Shown here: positions 16,961 to 26,329 of the stretch, one piece after another
How positions within the stretch are numbered: position 1 is the stretch's first letter
Layout: every line of letters starts with the position of its first letter
Source of the DNA: Fusobacteria bacterium ZRK30
GTDB lineage: Bacteria; Fusobacteriota; Fusobacteriia; Fusobacteriales; Fusobacteriaceae
Assembly: GCA_024628785.1 (NCBI GenBank)
Contig: CP102408.1
Span: 1-64,000 of the forward strand
Direction of reading: 5' to 3'
Length of the DNA: 64,000 bases
Made by a program: the position numbers and the translations under genes
Notes under the pieces: model-generated
The model's database searches: none
Told to the model about the DNA's origin: nothing
What the model saw: the letters and a program-made list of their open reading frames with translations, nothing else

Positions 16961-17000
16961 AAATTAAGGCTAGATTACCTCAAAAGCAACTTTTGTTAAC
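16961..17000 (+). repeat. 40-bp direct repeat, right copy
   Basis: Identical to 16555-16594. It marks the far edge of the origin from rep. Confidence 0.9.
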
Positions 17001-17176
17001 TGTAAAAAAGAAAATTAAGAAAAGAACTGGTAAAAAACTGTATATCTTATATAAGATCCATAGTGTCACTGACATATTTAATAATCTAAAAAAGAAGAGG
17101 GCATATTAGGGAGGTATGGACAATAGCTCGTAGTAAGACTGAGATACGATGACGATAAAATGGAAGGAGGTGATAA

Positions 17177-17311
17177 AAAATAACACTTATTTTATTATTA
17201 CTTATAATCAGAATAGTGATTTTCAAATATATTGCTAGAAGCTTAGGAAATAAATATTTTTACCGAATAGAGGTAGTTTACTTATTAAGATATTTTATAA
17301 GATTTTTTAAC
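17177..17311 (+). other. Possible small membrane peptide without ATG
   Basis: A very strong Shine-Dalgarno sequence (AAGGAGGTGA, 17164-17173) is followed by an open frame that begins at ATA (17180) and encodes ITLILLLLIIRIVIFKYIA and a basic tail, about 44 residues. No ATG, GTG or TTG is correctly placed in this frame. It could be a type I toxin-like peptide that has lost its start codon, or chance AT-rich sequence. The strong site is the only positive evidence. Confidence 0.25.
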
Positions 17312-17360
17312 TAAAAAATATAAAAAATTAACTTTTCTGCGAAACTTTTTCTTTGAAAAA

Positions 17361-17400
17361 AGAAAATTTTCTTGACTATTTTTAATTTTAACTTTATACT
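17361..17400 (+). promoter_or_regulatory. Promoter and palindromic operator of the sugar operon
   Basis: TTGACT (17372-17377) and TATACT (17395-17400) are spaced by 17 bases. A perfect 12-bp palindrome AGAAAATTTTCT (17361-17372) runs into the first base of the -35 box. The same 17-base string AGAAAATTTTCTTGACT occurs at the sulfatase promoter (42166-42182). A leader of about 80 bases precedes the kinase gene. Confidence 0.75.
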
Positions 17401-17487
17401 AAATTCATAAGGTGATTGAATGTTTTTAAATCAACACAAATATTCTAAAAAATAACACTTTTAATTTTTTTTAGAAAGGAGAACTTT

Positions 17488-19011
17488 ATGGAGAAATTAT
17501 TATTGGCAATAGATATTGGAACATCGGGATGTAAAGTAACATTTTTTAATCTTGACGGAGAAGTTGTTGCTAGCGAAACTGGAATATACAAAACATATTA
17601 CGCTGAGAAGAACAAAGTTGAACATATCGGAACTGATTGGTGGGAAAATGTATGTAAATGTATAAAAAAAATGATATTAGAAAAAAATATAGACATCAAT
17701 AATGTAGAAGGTGTAGGGATCGATGGATTAGGATGGGCTTTAATTCCAATCGACCGCGAAGGAAATGTGCTTAGAAATATTATGATTTGGCTTGATAGAA
17801 GAGCTGAAGAAGAAGCTGAATGGATGAAAAAGACATGTGGTGAGGAAAGATTGATTAATATAAGTGGAAACCCTATTGATGCATCTTATATTACTCCAAA
17901 AATTCTTTGGATGAAAAAGCATGAGCCTGAACTCTATGCTAAAACTTATAAGTTTTTAAACAGTAACAGTTACATAGCTTATAAATTAACAGATGAAATT
18001 TCTCAAGATTACTCTCAGGGATACGGATTTCATTTCTTCAATATCAATACAGGAGAATACGACCAAGAAATCGCTTCTGAATTAGGTATAAACCTTGATT
18101 TGTTCGCACCTATAATGAATTGCCACGATATCGTCGGTGGAATTACTGAAAAAGCTGCTCAGGAAACTGGATTAAAAATTGGAACACCAGTAGTCGCAGG
18201 AGCTTTAGACGCAGCTTGTTGTACACTTGGAGCTGGGGTACTAAATCCTGGACAAACTCAAGAACAAGGTGGTCAGGCTGGTGGAATGAGTATATGTACT
18301 GATTCTCCCAGTATTCATCCAAAACTTATCCTTGGATATCATGCAGTTCCAGATATGTGGCTTTTACAAGGAGGAACAGTTGGTGGTGGAGGAACGCTAA
18401 ATTGGTTTAATAGAGAATTGGCTGCCCACGAAAAATTAATTGGTAGAGAAAAAGGATGTAGTTCTTTTGAAGTAATGAGTGATGAGGCTACTAAAATAGC
18501 AGAAGGAAGTAATGGATTAATATTTTTACCTTATATGGCTGGAGAGAGATCACCAATTTGGGATGGAAATGCCAAGGGAGCTTTTATCGGACTTGGATTT
18601 GATAAAACTAGGGCTCATATGATTAGAAGTATCATGGAGGGTGTAGGTTACTCTTTAGAACATAATTTAAAAACAGCTGAAGAAATAGAGGTCACAATAA
18701 ATAAATTAGTAAGTGTTGGTGGAAGTGCTAACAGTGTTGTGTGGACACAATTAAAGGCAGATATTACTGGAAAAGAAATAGATGTTCCTTTATCTGATCA
18801 TGCAACAACATTAGGAGCTGCTATCCTTGCTGGTGTAGGTACTGGACTTTATAAAAACTTTGAAGAAGCTATTAAAAAAACAGTAAGAGTAGTAAGACAA
18901 CATAAACCAAATATGGATAATCATGAAAAATATAAAAAATATTATCAAGTTTATGAAGGGTTATATGGGAGTTTAAAAGATACTTTTGACCAATTAAGTT
19001 CTTTTAAATAA
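17488..19011 (+). CDS. FGGY-family ketose kinase
   Basis: A cytoplasmic ATP-dependent sugar kinase of the FGGY family (xylulokinase, ribulokinase, fuculokinase and tagatose-kinase types). The N-terminal phosphate-binding loop is DIGTSGCKVTFF (residues 8-19). The middle contains GVGIDGLGWALIP and DRRAEEEAEW, and the C-terminal ATPase half has GGTVGGGGTLNW, FLPYMAGERSPIWD and VGGSANSVVWTQ. At 507 residues it is full length. It is the first gene after a clear promoter and leads a seven-gene operon with a reductase, a dehydrogenase, a PfkB kinase and a bisphosphate aldolase. In that setting, phosphorylation of a free ketohexose (for example tagatose or fructose) is the likely job. Xylulose is an alternative. 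The substrate is inferred. Confidence 0.85.
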   Translation: MEKLLLAIDIGTSGCKVTFFNLDGEVVASETGIYKTYYAEKNKVEHIGTDWWENVCKCIKKMILEKNIDINNVEGVGIDGLGWALIPIDREGNVLRNIMIWLDRRAEEEAEWMKKTCGEERLINISGNPIDASYITPKILWMKKHEPELYAKTYKFLNSNSYIAYKLTDEISQDYSQGYGFHFFNINTGEYDQEIASELGINLDLFAPIMNCHDIVGGITEKAAQETGLKIGTPVVAGALDAACCTLGAGVLNPGQTQEQGGQAGGMSICTDSPSIHPKLILGYHAVPDMWLLQGGTVGGGGTLNWFNRELAAHEKLIGREKGCSSFEVMSDEATKIAEGSNGLIFLPYMAGERSPIWDGNAKGAFIGLGFDKTRAHMIRSIMEGVGYSLEHNLKTAEEIEVTINKLVSVGGSANSVVWTQLKADITGKEIDVPLSDHATTLGAAILAGVGTGLYKNFEEAIKKTVRVVRQHKPNMDNHEKYKKYYQVYEGLYGSLKDTFDQLSSFK

Positions 19012-19081
19012 AAATAATAAATAGGCAAAATATATAAACTAATAAAATACAATAAAAATTTTTACAAGGAGTGTGAAGTAA

Positions 19082-20101
19082 ATGTTTAAAATTAAAGAAA
19101 ACGCAATTGATCCAAAACAAGTACCTTTTAAGGTATTAACTTCAGGAGACAAAATGCCAGCTGTAGGTTTAGGAACTTTTGGTTCTGATAGATTTACTCA
19201 TGAAGAAATAGCAGAAGCAGTAAAAGGTGCAATAGCTATAGGATACAGACATATCGACTGTGCTGCAGTATATGAAAACGAAACTCACATAGGTGAAGTA
19301 TTCGAAGAAATCTTCAAAAGTGGAGAAGTAAAAAGAGAAGATTTATGGATAAACTCAAAATTATGGAATGATCAACATGAAAATGTAATTGAGTCATGTA
19401 AAAAAACTATCGCCGATTTAAAATGTGATTATTTAGATACTTACTTAATGCACTGGCCATTTAGAAACTATCATGCACCAGGTTGTGATGGAGATGCCAG
19501 AAATCCAGATTCAAAACCATATAACCACGACGAATTTATGGCTACTTGGAGAGAAATGGAAAAATTAGTAGAAATGGGATTGGTTAGAAATATTGGAACT
19601 TCAAGTGTTACAATTCCTAAAATGGAATTAATTTTAAGAGATGCAACTATTAAACCTTCTGTTAACGAAATGGAATTACATCCACATTTCCAACAAGAAG
19701 AATTATATAATTATTTAGTAAAAAATAATGTAGTACCTATCGGATTCTGTCCCATCGGTTCTCCTACAAGACCAGATAGAGATAAAACTGAAGATGATAC
19801 AGTAGATATCGAAGATCCAATTATTTTAGCAGCAGCAAAGAGATTAGGAGTACATCCTGCAGTAGTATGTATCAAATGGGCTGTACAAAGAGGACAAGTT
19901 CCGATTCCTTTCTCAGTAAGAGAATTAGAATATAAATCAAACTTACAATCAGCTGTCTCTGACCCATTAACTGACGAAGAGATGGAAGCAATTTCTAAAA
20001 TTAATAAAAATTGTAGATTAATTAAAGGGCAAGTATTTTTATGGGAAGATGCTAAAGGATGGGAAGATCTTTGGGATCTTGATGGAACAATAACAAAATA
20101 A
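19082..20101 (+). CDS. Aldo/keto reductase (aldose reductase type)
   Basis: An NAD(P)H-dependent reductase of the AKR family with a TIM-barrel fold. The catalytic tetrad is complete: Asp59 and Tyr64 (RHIDCAAVYENE), Lys93 (INSKLWND) and His124 (YLMHWPF). The cofactor-binding tail includes PIPFSVRELEYKSNL, in the place of the usual IPKS motif. At 339 residues it is slightly long because of an insertion after the His (GCDGDARNPDSKPYNHDEF). It lies 70 bases after the kinase gene and 76 before a zinc dehydrogenase. Reductase plus dehydrogenase side by side suggests aldose to polyol to ketose conversion. It could instead act on a phosphorylated sugar or detoxify an aldehyde. Confidence 0.88.
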   Translation: MFKIKENAIDPKQVPFKVLTSGDKMPAVGLGTFGSDRFTHEEIAEAVKGAIAIGYRHIDCAAVYENETHIGEVFEEIFKSGEVKREDLWINSKLWNDQHENVIESCKKTIADLKCDYLDTYLMHWPFRNYHAPGCDGDARNPDSKPYNHDEFMATWREMEKLVEMGLVRNIGTSSVTIPKMELILRDATIKPSVNEMELHPHFQQEELYNYLVKNNVVPIGFCPIGSPTRPDRDKTEDDTVDIEDPIILAAAKRLGVHPAVVCIKWAVQRGQVPIPFSVRELEYKSNLQSAVSDPLTDEEMEAISKINKNCRLIKGQVFLWEDAKGWEDLWDLDGTITK

Positions 20102-20118
20102 ATTTAACAACACAAAAT

Positions 20119-20155
20119 TTCTACAGAAAGTAACATAAAATTTAATTTCTGTAGT
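20119..20155 (+). other. Intergenic hairpin in the sugar operon
   Basis: CTACAGAAA pairs with ATTTCTGTAG between the reductase and the dehydrogenase genes, with no T run. It may protect or process the operon RNA. Confidence 0.45.
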
Positions 20156-20177
20156 ATTTGATTATTAGGAGGGCATC

Positions 20178-21221
20178 ATGAAGGCATTAGTATTACATGC
20201 AAAAGAAGATTTAAGATATGAAGAGATAGCAACACCAATTATTAATAGTGACGAAGTTTTAATAAAAGTAAGAGCTACTGGAATTTGTGGTTCTGATTTT
20301 CCTAGAGTTTTGGGAGGAGAGTCAAGATATTTTCCAAACATTTTAGGACATGAATTTTCAGGAGAAATTGCTGAAATTGGAGATAAAGTTACTCATTTAG
20401 TATCAGGAGATAAAGTTACTGGTGCACCATTAAAACCTTGTATGGAATGCGATGACTGCTTAAGTGGAAATCATGCCCAATGTAAGCATTATTCATTTAT
20501 TGGATCAAGAGAATTTGGAACATTTGCAGAATATGTAAAGATGCCTGCTAGAAATGTTGTTAAACTTCCTGAAGGTTGTAGCTTTGTACAAGGTGCATTT
20601 ATCGAGCCTATCACAGTTGCATTACATGGATTATTCTTAGCAGATTTTAAAGGTGCAAGTAGCGTAGCAATTGTAGGAGCTGGAACTATTGGTTTATTAG
20701 CTCTACAATGTGCAAAAGCTATGGGAGCAAAAACTATAACTGCATTTGATATCTCAGAAGCTAACTTAGAGAAAGCTAAAAAATTAGGAGCAGATTATAT
20801 AGTAAATACAAGCTCTAAAGACATGAGAAAACAAATCAAAGAAATAACTAAAGGGAAAGGATTTGAGTACGTAATTGAAAGTGCTGGAGTTCAGTTCACT
20901 GAGATTTTAAGCCTTGAAATTGCTGGAGTAAAAGGAAACGTAATGTATATCGGTACTCCTCATTCAGAAATCAAATTACAACAAAATGAATTTGAATTTA
21001 TAAATAGAAAGGAACTTTTAGTTAGAGGATCATGGATGTCATATTCTAATCCATGGCCTGGAAAAGAATGGACAATTGCCGGTGATTACTTAAGTACAGG
21101 TAAAATAAACGTTGATCTTTTAGCAGATAGAATTGTGCCAATGGAAGAAGGCGTACAAGCATTTAAAGATATCAAAGCTAGAATAGTTAACGGTAAAGTA
21201 ATTTTAACAAACGAAAGATAA
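20178..21221 (+). CDS. Zinc-dependent polyol dehydrogenase (MDR family, GatD/sorbitol dehydrogenase-like)
   Basis: A medium-chain dehydrogenase predicted to oxidise a sugar alcohol with NAD. Catalytic zinc ligands are Cys37 (TGICGSD) and His58-Glu59 (LGHEFSG). The structural zinc loop has four Cys (88, 91, 94 and 102). The Rossmann motif VAIVGAGTIGLLALQ is at about 164-178, followed by AFDISEANLEKAKKLGAD, whose Asp favours NAD over NADP. At 347 residues it is full length and resembles GatD and sorbitol dehydrogenase. Its place between an aldose reductase and a GatY-type aldolase suggests oxidation of galactitol or another hexitol to a ketose. GatD itself uses galactitol 1-phosphate, so a phosphorylated substrate is possible. 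Confidence 0.88.
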   Translation: MKALVLHAKEDLRYEEIATPIINSDEVLIKVRATGICGSDFPRVLGGESRYFPNILGHEFSGEIAEIGDKVTHLVSGDKVTGAPLKPCMECDDCLSGNHAQCKHYSFIGSREFGTFAEYVKMPARNVVKLPEGCSFVQGAFIEPITVALHGLFLADFKGASSVAIVGAGTIGLLALQCAKAMGAKTITAFDISEANLEKAKKLGADYIVNTSSKDMRKQIKEITKGKGFEYVIESAGVQFTEILSLEIAGVKGNVMYIGTPHSEIKLQQNEFEFINRKELLVRGSWMSYSNPWPGKEWTIAGDYLSTGKINVDLLADRIVPMEEGVQAFKDIKARIVNGKVILTNER

Positions 21222-21242
21222 TTTTTAAAATAATTAGATTGA

Positions 21243-22124
<882 letters not shown>

Positions 22125-22143
22125 TTAAATAAGAGGTAAAATT

Positions 22144-23088
22144 ATGATACTTACAGTCACAATGAATCCTGCTATCGATAAAATTTATACTGTAGAAAAT
22201 TTTCAATTAGGAGAAGTACATCGCCCAACTGAGATGATTGCTTCTGCTGGTGGAAAGGGTCTAAATGTGACTCGTGTTGCAAAACTAATGGGGGAGGATG
22301 TTGCCGCAACAGGTCTATTAGGTGGTAGTAATGGATTATACATAGATAAGAAAGTTCAAGAATTACAAGTTAAAAGTAAATTTGGACAAATAGATGGTGA
22401 AACTAGAATTTGTATCAATGTAACTGACAGTGTTAACCAATTTTGTACTGAAATACTAGAAAAAGGACCTACAATTTCTAATAAGGAAGCTAATGATTTT
22501 ATTACTAAATTTTCAGAATTAATTAAAGAAGCTAGTGTAATAACTATTTCAGGAAGTTTACCAAAAGGATTACCGACTAACTTTTATTCATTATTAATAG
22601 AAAAAGCTAAAAAACACAATAAAAAAGTTTTACTAGATACTAGTTCTGAAGCTCTTTTAGAAGGAATAAAAAGTAAACCTTATATCATTAAACCTAATGG
22701 CGATGAAATAAGAGATATCTATAACGTAGATATCAATAGTGATGAAAAATTAATAGAGATGATCAACTTTTTCAAAAACGAGGGTATCGAATTACCTATA
22801 ATTAGTAGAGGAAAAGATGGAGCTATAGCTGGTTTATCTGATGGAATTTACCAAGTTATTACTCCTATAGTCCAAACTATAAACACAGTTGGGTCTGGAG
22901 ATTCGTTTATTGCAGGGTGTGCAATTGGAATCGAAAGGGGATTAAGTGAAATCGATATCTTAAAAATGGGGGCAGCTTGTGGAACTGCAAACACACAATA
23001 TATCCAAACTGGATATGTAGAACCAAAAGTTGTTACTGATTATTTTAACCAAATTAAAGTAAATAAAATAATAGATTATTTTAAATAA
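22144..23088 (+). CDS. PfkB-family 1-phosphofructokinase / tagatose-6-phosphate kinase
   Basis: Phosphorylates a ketohexose phosphate to the 1,6-bisphosphate. The N-terminus MILTVTMNPAIDKIYTV is the hallmark of the LacC/FruK subfamily of PfkB kinases. AGGKGLNVTRVAKLMG is PfkB signature 1, and the C-terminal NTVGSGDSFIAG contains the catalytic Asp. At 314 residues it is full length. It follows the aldolase gene by 19 bases. With the FGGY kinase it gives two phosphorylations, which is what is needed if the operon starts from a non-phosphorylated ketose. Tagatose 6-phosphate versus fructose 1-phosphate cannot be decided from sequence alone. Confidence 0.9.
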   Translation: MILTVTMNPAIDKIYTVENFQLGEVHRPTEMIASAGGKGLNVTRVAKLMGEDVAATGLLGGSNGLYIDKKVQELQVKSKFGQIDGETRICINVTDSVNQFCTEILEKGPTISNKEANDFITKFSELIKEASVITISGSLPKGLPTNFYSLLIEKAKKHNKKVLLDTSSEALLEGIKSKPYIIKPNGDEIRDIYNVDINSDEKLIEMINFFKNEGIELPIISRGKDGAIAGLSDGIYQVITPIVQTINTVGSGDSFIAGCAIGIERGLSEIDILKMGAACGTANTQYIQTGYVEPKVVTDYFNQIKVNKIIDYFK

Positions 23089-23119
23089 TTACAATAAAAG
23101 ATTCAAAAGGGAGAGCACA

Positions 23120-23554
23120 ATGTTAAAAAATATACCTTCAATTTTACCACCAGAATTATTAAAAGTATTAATGGAAATGGGACACGGAGATGAAATAGTT
23201 ATAGCTGATGGGAATTTTCCAGGAGCAGGATTAGCTAAAAGATTAGTTAGATGTGATGGACATAACGTTCCTGAATTATTAGATGCTATCTTAAATTTTT
23301 TCCCTTTAGACCAATATGTTGATAGACCTTTATCTCTTATGGCAGCTCCTGTTACAGATAAAGAAAATCCAGTTATTTGGGATGAATACAGAAAAATAGT
23401 TGATAAACACGAAGAAGATAAAAAAGAGTTCAATTTAGTAGAAAGGTTTGCATTCTATGACCAAGCAAAAAAAGCTTACGCAGTTATAACAACTGGAGAA
23501 AAAGCATTACTTGCAAATGTCATCCTAAAAAAAGGTGTAGTAATCGAAAAATAA
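23120..23554 (+). CDS. FucU/RbsD-family sugar mutarotase
   Basis: A small cytoplasmic decameric-type mutarotase that interconverts anomers of a free sugar. MLKNIPSILPPELLKVLMEMGHGDEI and ADGNFPGAG are the conserved N-terminal motifs, with the catalytic-type His in GHGDE. The family's C-terminal Tyr motif is less clear. At 144 residues it matches FucU. The sequence favours FucU (L-fucose and related aldoses) over RbsD (ribose). In this operon it may speed up ring-opening of the aldose before reduction. It is followed by a long hairpin rather than a terminator. Confidence 0.85.
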   Translation: MLKNIPSILPPELLKVLMEMGHGDEIVIADGNFPGAGLAKRLVRCDGHNVPELLDAILNFFPLDQYVDRPLSLMAAPVTDKENPVIWDEYRKIVDKHEEDKKEFNLVERFAFYDQAKKAYAVITTGEKALLANVILKKGVVIEK

Positions 23555-23560
23555 ATATGA

Positions 23561-23602
23561 TTTTAAAGGGACTTTAGATAATCTATAAAGTCCCTTTAAA
23601 AT
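23561..23602 (+). other. Intergenic hairpin between fucU-like and epimerase genes
   Basis: TTTTAAAGGGACTTTA pairs with TAAAGTCCCTTTAAAA around a short loop. No T run follows, so it is more likely a stabiliser or processing site than a terminator. Confidence 0.55.
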
Positions 23603-23632
23603 TAATCAAATTTCAATTTAAAGGAGAAAATA

Positions 23633-24505
23633 ATGATATCAACACTAAAAAATAAAAACGTAACTATCCAAGTAAAATCAATTGGAGCAGAACTAAGTAG
23701 TTTTAAAAAAAATAATGATGATTTTGAATATATATGGAACGGAAACAAAGAGTTTTGGAGTGGACAATCACCGGTATTATTTCCTATTATTGGAAATCTA
23801 GTTGACGGTATAGCTAGAATAGGTGAAAAAAACTATATTTTAGGAAATCATGGATTTGCTAGAAAAACAGAGTTTGAACTTGTAGAAGCTACAGAGGAAA
23901 AACTTATTTATTCTCTAAAATATAATAAAATAACTTTAGCTATGTATCCGTTTAAATTTGATTTACAATTAACTTATACTCTTAATGAGGACAGTGTAAA
24001 TATTTTATATAAAGTTATTAATCTAGATAATAAAAGCATCTATTTTCAACTAGGAACTCACCCTGGATTTAATTGTCCTACAGACAAAAATCTTTCTTTC
24101 TCAGATTATTTTTTAGAATTCAATAAACCAGAAACTTTAAAAAGAAATTTTTGTGACACTAGTAACTTACTAATTGAAAATAAAGAAGTATCTTTACTAG
24201 AAAACTCGAATAAATTAAAATTAAGTCATAATATGTTTTATGATGGAGCTCTACTAATTAGAGATGTTAAATCAAATAGCATTTTTCTTAAAAACAAAAA
24301 CAACTTAAGATCAGTCAACGTGTTAAGTAAAAATTTCCCTTATTTAGGAATTTGGCAACCAAAAGATGCACCATTTGTATGTGTTGAGCCTTGGCATGGT
24401 TTAGCAGAATCAAAAAGTTTTAAAGGTAAATTTAAAGAAAAAGAGATGATAATTGAATTAGGGGTAGGAGAAGTTCATTGTGCTTCACTTACTATAACTA
24501 TTTAA
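23633..24505 (+). CDS. Aldose 1-epimerase family protein (LacX/GalM-like)
   Basis: A predicted cytoplasmic mutarotase or hexose-phosphate epimerase with the galactose-mutarotase beta-sandwich fold. Supporting motifs are WSGQSPVLFPIIGNL near the N-terminus, YILGNHGFARKTEF (the catalytic-type His), QLGTHPGFNCP (second His region), and the C-terminal LGIWQPKDAPFVCVEPWHG with the catalytic-type Glu. At 290 residues it matches the LacX subgroup, often found with tagatose-6-phosphate pathway genes in other bacteria. That context agrees with the LacC-type kinase and GatY-type aldolase just upstream. It ends the operon and is followed by a terminator. Confidence 0.88.
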   Translation: MISTLKNKNVTIQVKSIGAELSSFKKNNDDFEYIWNGNKEFWSGQSPVLFPIIGNLVDGIARIGEKNYILGNHGFARKTEFELVEATEEKLIYSLKYNKITLAMYPFKFDLQLTYTLNEDSVNILYKVINLDNKSIYFQLGTHPGFNCPTDKNLSFSDYFLEFNKPETLKRNFCDTSNLLIENKEVSLLENSNKLKLSHNMFYDGALLIRDVKSNSIFLKNKNNLRSVNVLSKNFPYLGIWQPKDAPFVCVEPWHGLAESKSFKGKFKEKEMIIELGVGEVHCASLTITI

Positions 24506-24530
24506 TATATTTCTCATAAATAAAACAATT

Positions 24531-24576
24531 TCCTCCTACTCTATAGACAATATATAGAAAGTAGGAGGATTTTTAT
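24531..24576 (+). terminator. Terminator of the sugar operon
   Basis: CCTCCTACT pairs with AGTAGGAGG, with an inner CTATA/TATAG extension, followed by ATTTTTAT. Confidence 0.8.
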
Positions 24577-24722
24577 ATTCCCTATATATCAGGATTATTG
24601 TAAGTATTGTGTAAGCTCTAACAGCTAGATTGTCAACTATAGGGGAATTATAAAATTCTTAGCATAAGTAAATTTTTTGAATCTTCCATTAATATTATAT
24701 AGCCACTTTTTTTAGAAAAATG

Positions 24723-24777
24723 TTGAAGATACAGGAAAGTTATGGTAAACTTTTATTGTAATGAAAATGTTTTTCAT
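24723..24777 (+). promoter_or_regulatory. Promoter and operator palindrome of the PTS-nanE operon
   Basis: TTGAAG (24723-24728), 17 bases, then TAAACT (24746-24751) with a TGG extended -10. A perfect 7-3-7 palindrome ATGAAAA-TGT-TTTTCAT (24761-24777) covers the predicted transcription start, a classical repressor position. A partial copy (ATGAAAATGTTTTTTAT) follows at 24791. The cognate regulator is unknown. A LacI, GntR or RpiR type is possible. Confidence 0.65.
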
Positions 24778-24829
24778 GTATAGTAATTAGATGAAAATGT
24801 TTTTTATAAAATTAATAAAGGGGGATAAA

Positions 24830-26314
24830 ATGTTTAAAAGTTTACAAAAAATAGGGAAATCGTTTATGTTGCCAATAGCTATATTGCCTGCTGCTGGTCT
24901 ACTTTTAGGAATAGGGGGAGCATTATCTAATGGTACTACTGTTCAGGCGTATCCATTTTTAAATATTCCATGGTTACAGGGGATATTTAAAGTGATGTCA
25001 GCTTCTGGAGAAATAATATTTGTTAATTTAGCATTAATAATGTGTATAGGTTTATCTGTAGGATTAGTAAAGAAAGATAAAGGAACTGCAGGATTAGCTG
25101 GAGCGGTGTCTTTCTTAGTTATGAATGCGTCTATAAAGGGGATGATCTCTGCTTTTAATTCAAATGTAACTTCAATAGATACAGGTGTTGTAGGAGCTAT
25201 AGTTGTAGGAGTAACAGTTTCACATTTACATAATAAGTATAGAGATATTCAATTACCGGCTATATTAGGTTTCTTTGGAGGATCTAGGTTTATTCCTATA
25301 ATATCTTCATTTGCAGCTATAGGTATTGGAATGGTATTTTTTCTTATCTGGCCTACATTTCAAGGATGGTTAATAACTACAGGAAACGCTATAGCAAGTT
25401 TAGGGTTATTAGGAACATTTTTATATGGTTTTTTATTAAGACTTACAGGCGCAGTAGGGTTACATCACATGGTTTATCCGCTGTTTTGGTATACTGAGCT
25501 TGGTGGAGCAACTGAAGTTGCGAGTAAAACAGTGATAGGGGCTCAAAATATTTTCTTTGCTCAACTTGCAGATCCAAATCATACAGGATTATATACAGAT
25601 GGAACACGTTTTTTTGCAGGACGTTTTGCCACTATGATGTTTGGACTACCGGCAGCTTGTTTAGCGATGTATCATTGTGTACCTACAAATAAAAGAAAAC
25701 TAGCAGGAGGGTTGTTGCTAAGTGCTGCAATTACATCATTTTTAACAGGTATTACAGAACCAATAGAATACATGTTTTTATTTGTTGCTCCTTGGCTTTA
25801 TGTTATTCATGCTTTATTTGATGGACTTTCATTTTTAATAGCAGATTATTTAAATGTTTCTATTGGAAATACTTTTTCTGGTGGATTAATAGATTTTACT
25901 CTTTTTGGAATTCTACAAGGAAATTCATTTACAAATTGGATATATGTGTTATTTATAGGACCAATTTGGGGGATGCTGTATTATTTTACTTTTAAATACT
26001 TGATTATTAAATTTAATGTAATGACACCAGGAAGAGAAGAAGGTGAAGAAGGTATAAGAGTAGTAACAAAAGAAACACTGCAGGAAACTTCAAAAGGAGT
26101 ATTGAAAGCATTAGGCGGTAAGGAAAATATAGATGAATTAGATGCCTGCATAACTAGACTGAGAGTATCTGTAAAAGATGTTTCAAAAGTTGATAAAAAA
26201 AGAATTAAAGAATTAGGTGCCACAGGAGTATTAGAAGTTCAAGGTGGAGTCCAAGCGATCTTTGGTGCTATGGCAGATCCTATAAAACAGAGAATAAATG
26301 AAATAATTGAATAA
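24830..26314 (+). CDS. PTS EIICB component, glucose/N-acetylglucosamine superfamily
   Basis: A membrane permease and phosphotransfer protein that imports and phosphorylates a hexose or amino sugar. The EIIC domain (about residues 5-375) has many membrane segments and the motifs LPIAILPAAGLLLGIG, LTGAVGLHHMVYPLFW and GITEPIEYMF. The EIIB domain (about 415-494) carries the phosphorylatable Cys in LDACITRLRV. No EIIA domain is attached and none is encoded nearby. I chose ATG 24830, with AAAGGGGG seven bases upstream, over the in-frame ATG at 24791. NanE follows 15 bases later, so N-acetylmannosamine is the most likely substrate, giving ManNAc 6-phosphate. N-acetylglucosamine or glucose remain possible. 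Confidence 0.9.
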   Translation: MFKSLQKIGKSFMLPIAILPAAGLLLGIGGALSNGTTVQAYPFLNIPWLQGIFKVMSASGEIIFVNLALIMCIGLSVGLVKKDKGTAGLAGAVSFLVMNASIKGMISAFNSNVTSIDTGVVGAIVVGVTVSHLHNKYRDIQLPAILGFFGGSRFIPIISSFAAIGIGMVFFLIWPTFQGWLITTGNAIASLGLLGTFLYGFLLRLTGAVGLHHMVYPLFWYTELGGATEVASKTVIGAQNIFFAQLADPNHTGLYTDGTRFFAGRFATMMFGLPAACLAMYHCVPTNKRKLAGGLLLSAAITSFLTGITEPIEYMFLFVAPWLYVIHALFDGLSFLIADYLNVSIGNTFSGGLIDFTLFGILQGNSFTNWIYVLFIGPIWGMLYYFTFKYLIIKFNVMTPGREEGEEGIRVVTKETLQETSKGVLKALGGKENIDELDACITRLRVSVKDVSKVDKKRIKELGATGVLEVQGGVQAIFGAMADPIKQRINEIIE

Positions 26315-26329
26315 TAAAGGTGGTATAAA

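Larger units (their letters stand above)
16555..17000. other. Iteron-type origin of replication
   Basis: Nine copies of a repeat with core GCAACTTTTG or GCAACTTTTA lie upstream of rep, starting near 16577, 16598, 16619, 16641 (ACAACTTTTG variant), 16661, 16711, 16771, 16875 and 16983. The first three are in tandem with a 21-base period, about two helical turns. Two tail types occur: TTAACGGT/TTAACTGT and GAAATC/GAAAC. The spacers are very AT-rich. CTATCCACA at 16637-16645 is one base from the DnaA box TTATCCACA. A 40-base direct repeat (16555-16594 and 16961-17000) flanks the array. Together this is a plasmid origin. Confidence 0.88.

Noticed and set aside
16577-17000. CRISPR array
   Set aside because: The repeats are short (about 18-21 bases), partly tandem without unique 30-base spacers, and lie next to a replication initiator; they are iterons.
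23089-23433. Minus-strand gene opposite the FucU-type mutarotase
   Set aside because: It is the complement of a clearly recognised gene and shows no signals of its own.
24530-24830. Riboswitch upstream of the PTS gene
   Set aside because: Only a terminator of the previous operon, a promoter and an operator palindrome are visible; no conserved aptamer-like core was found.
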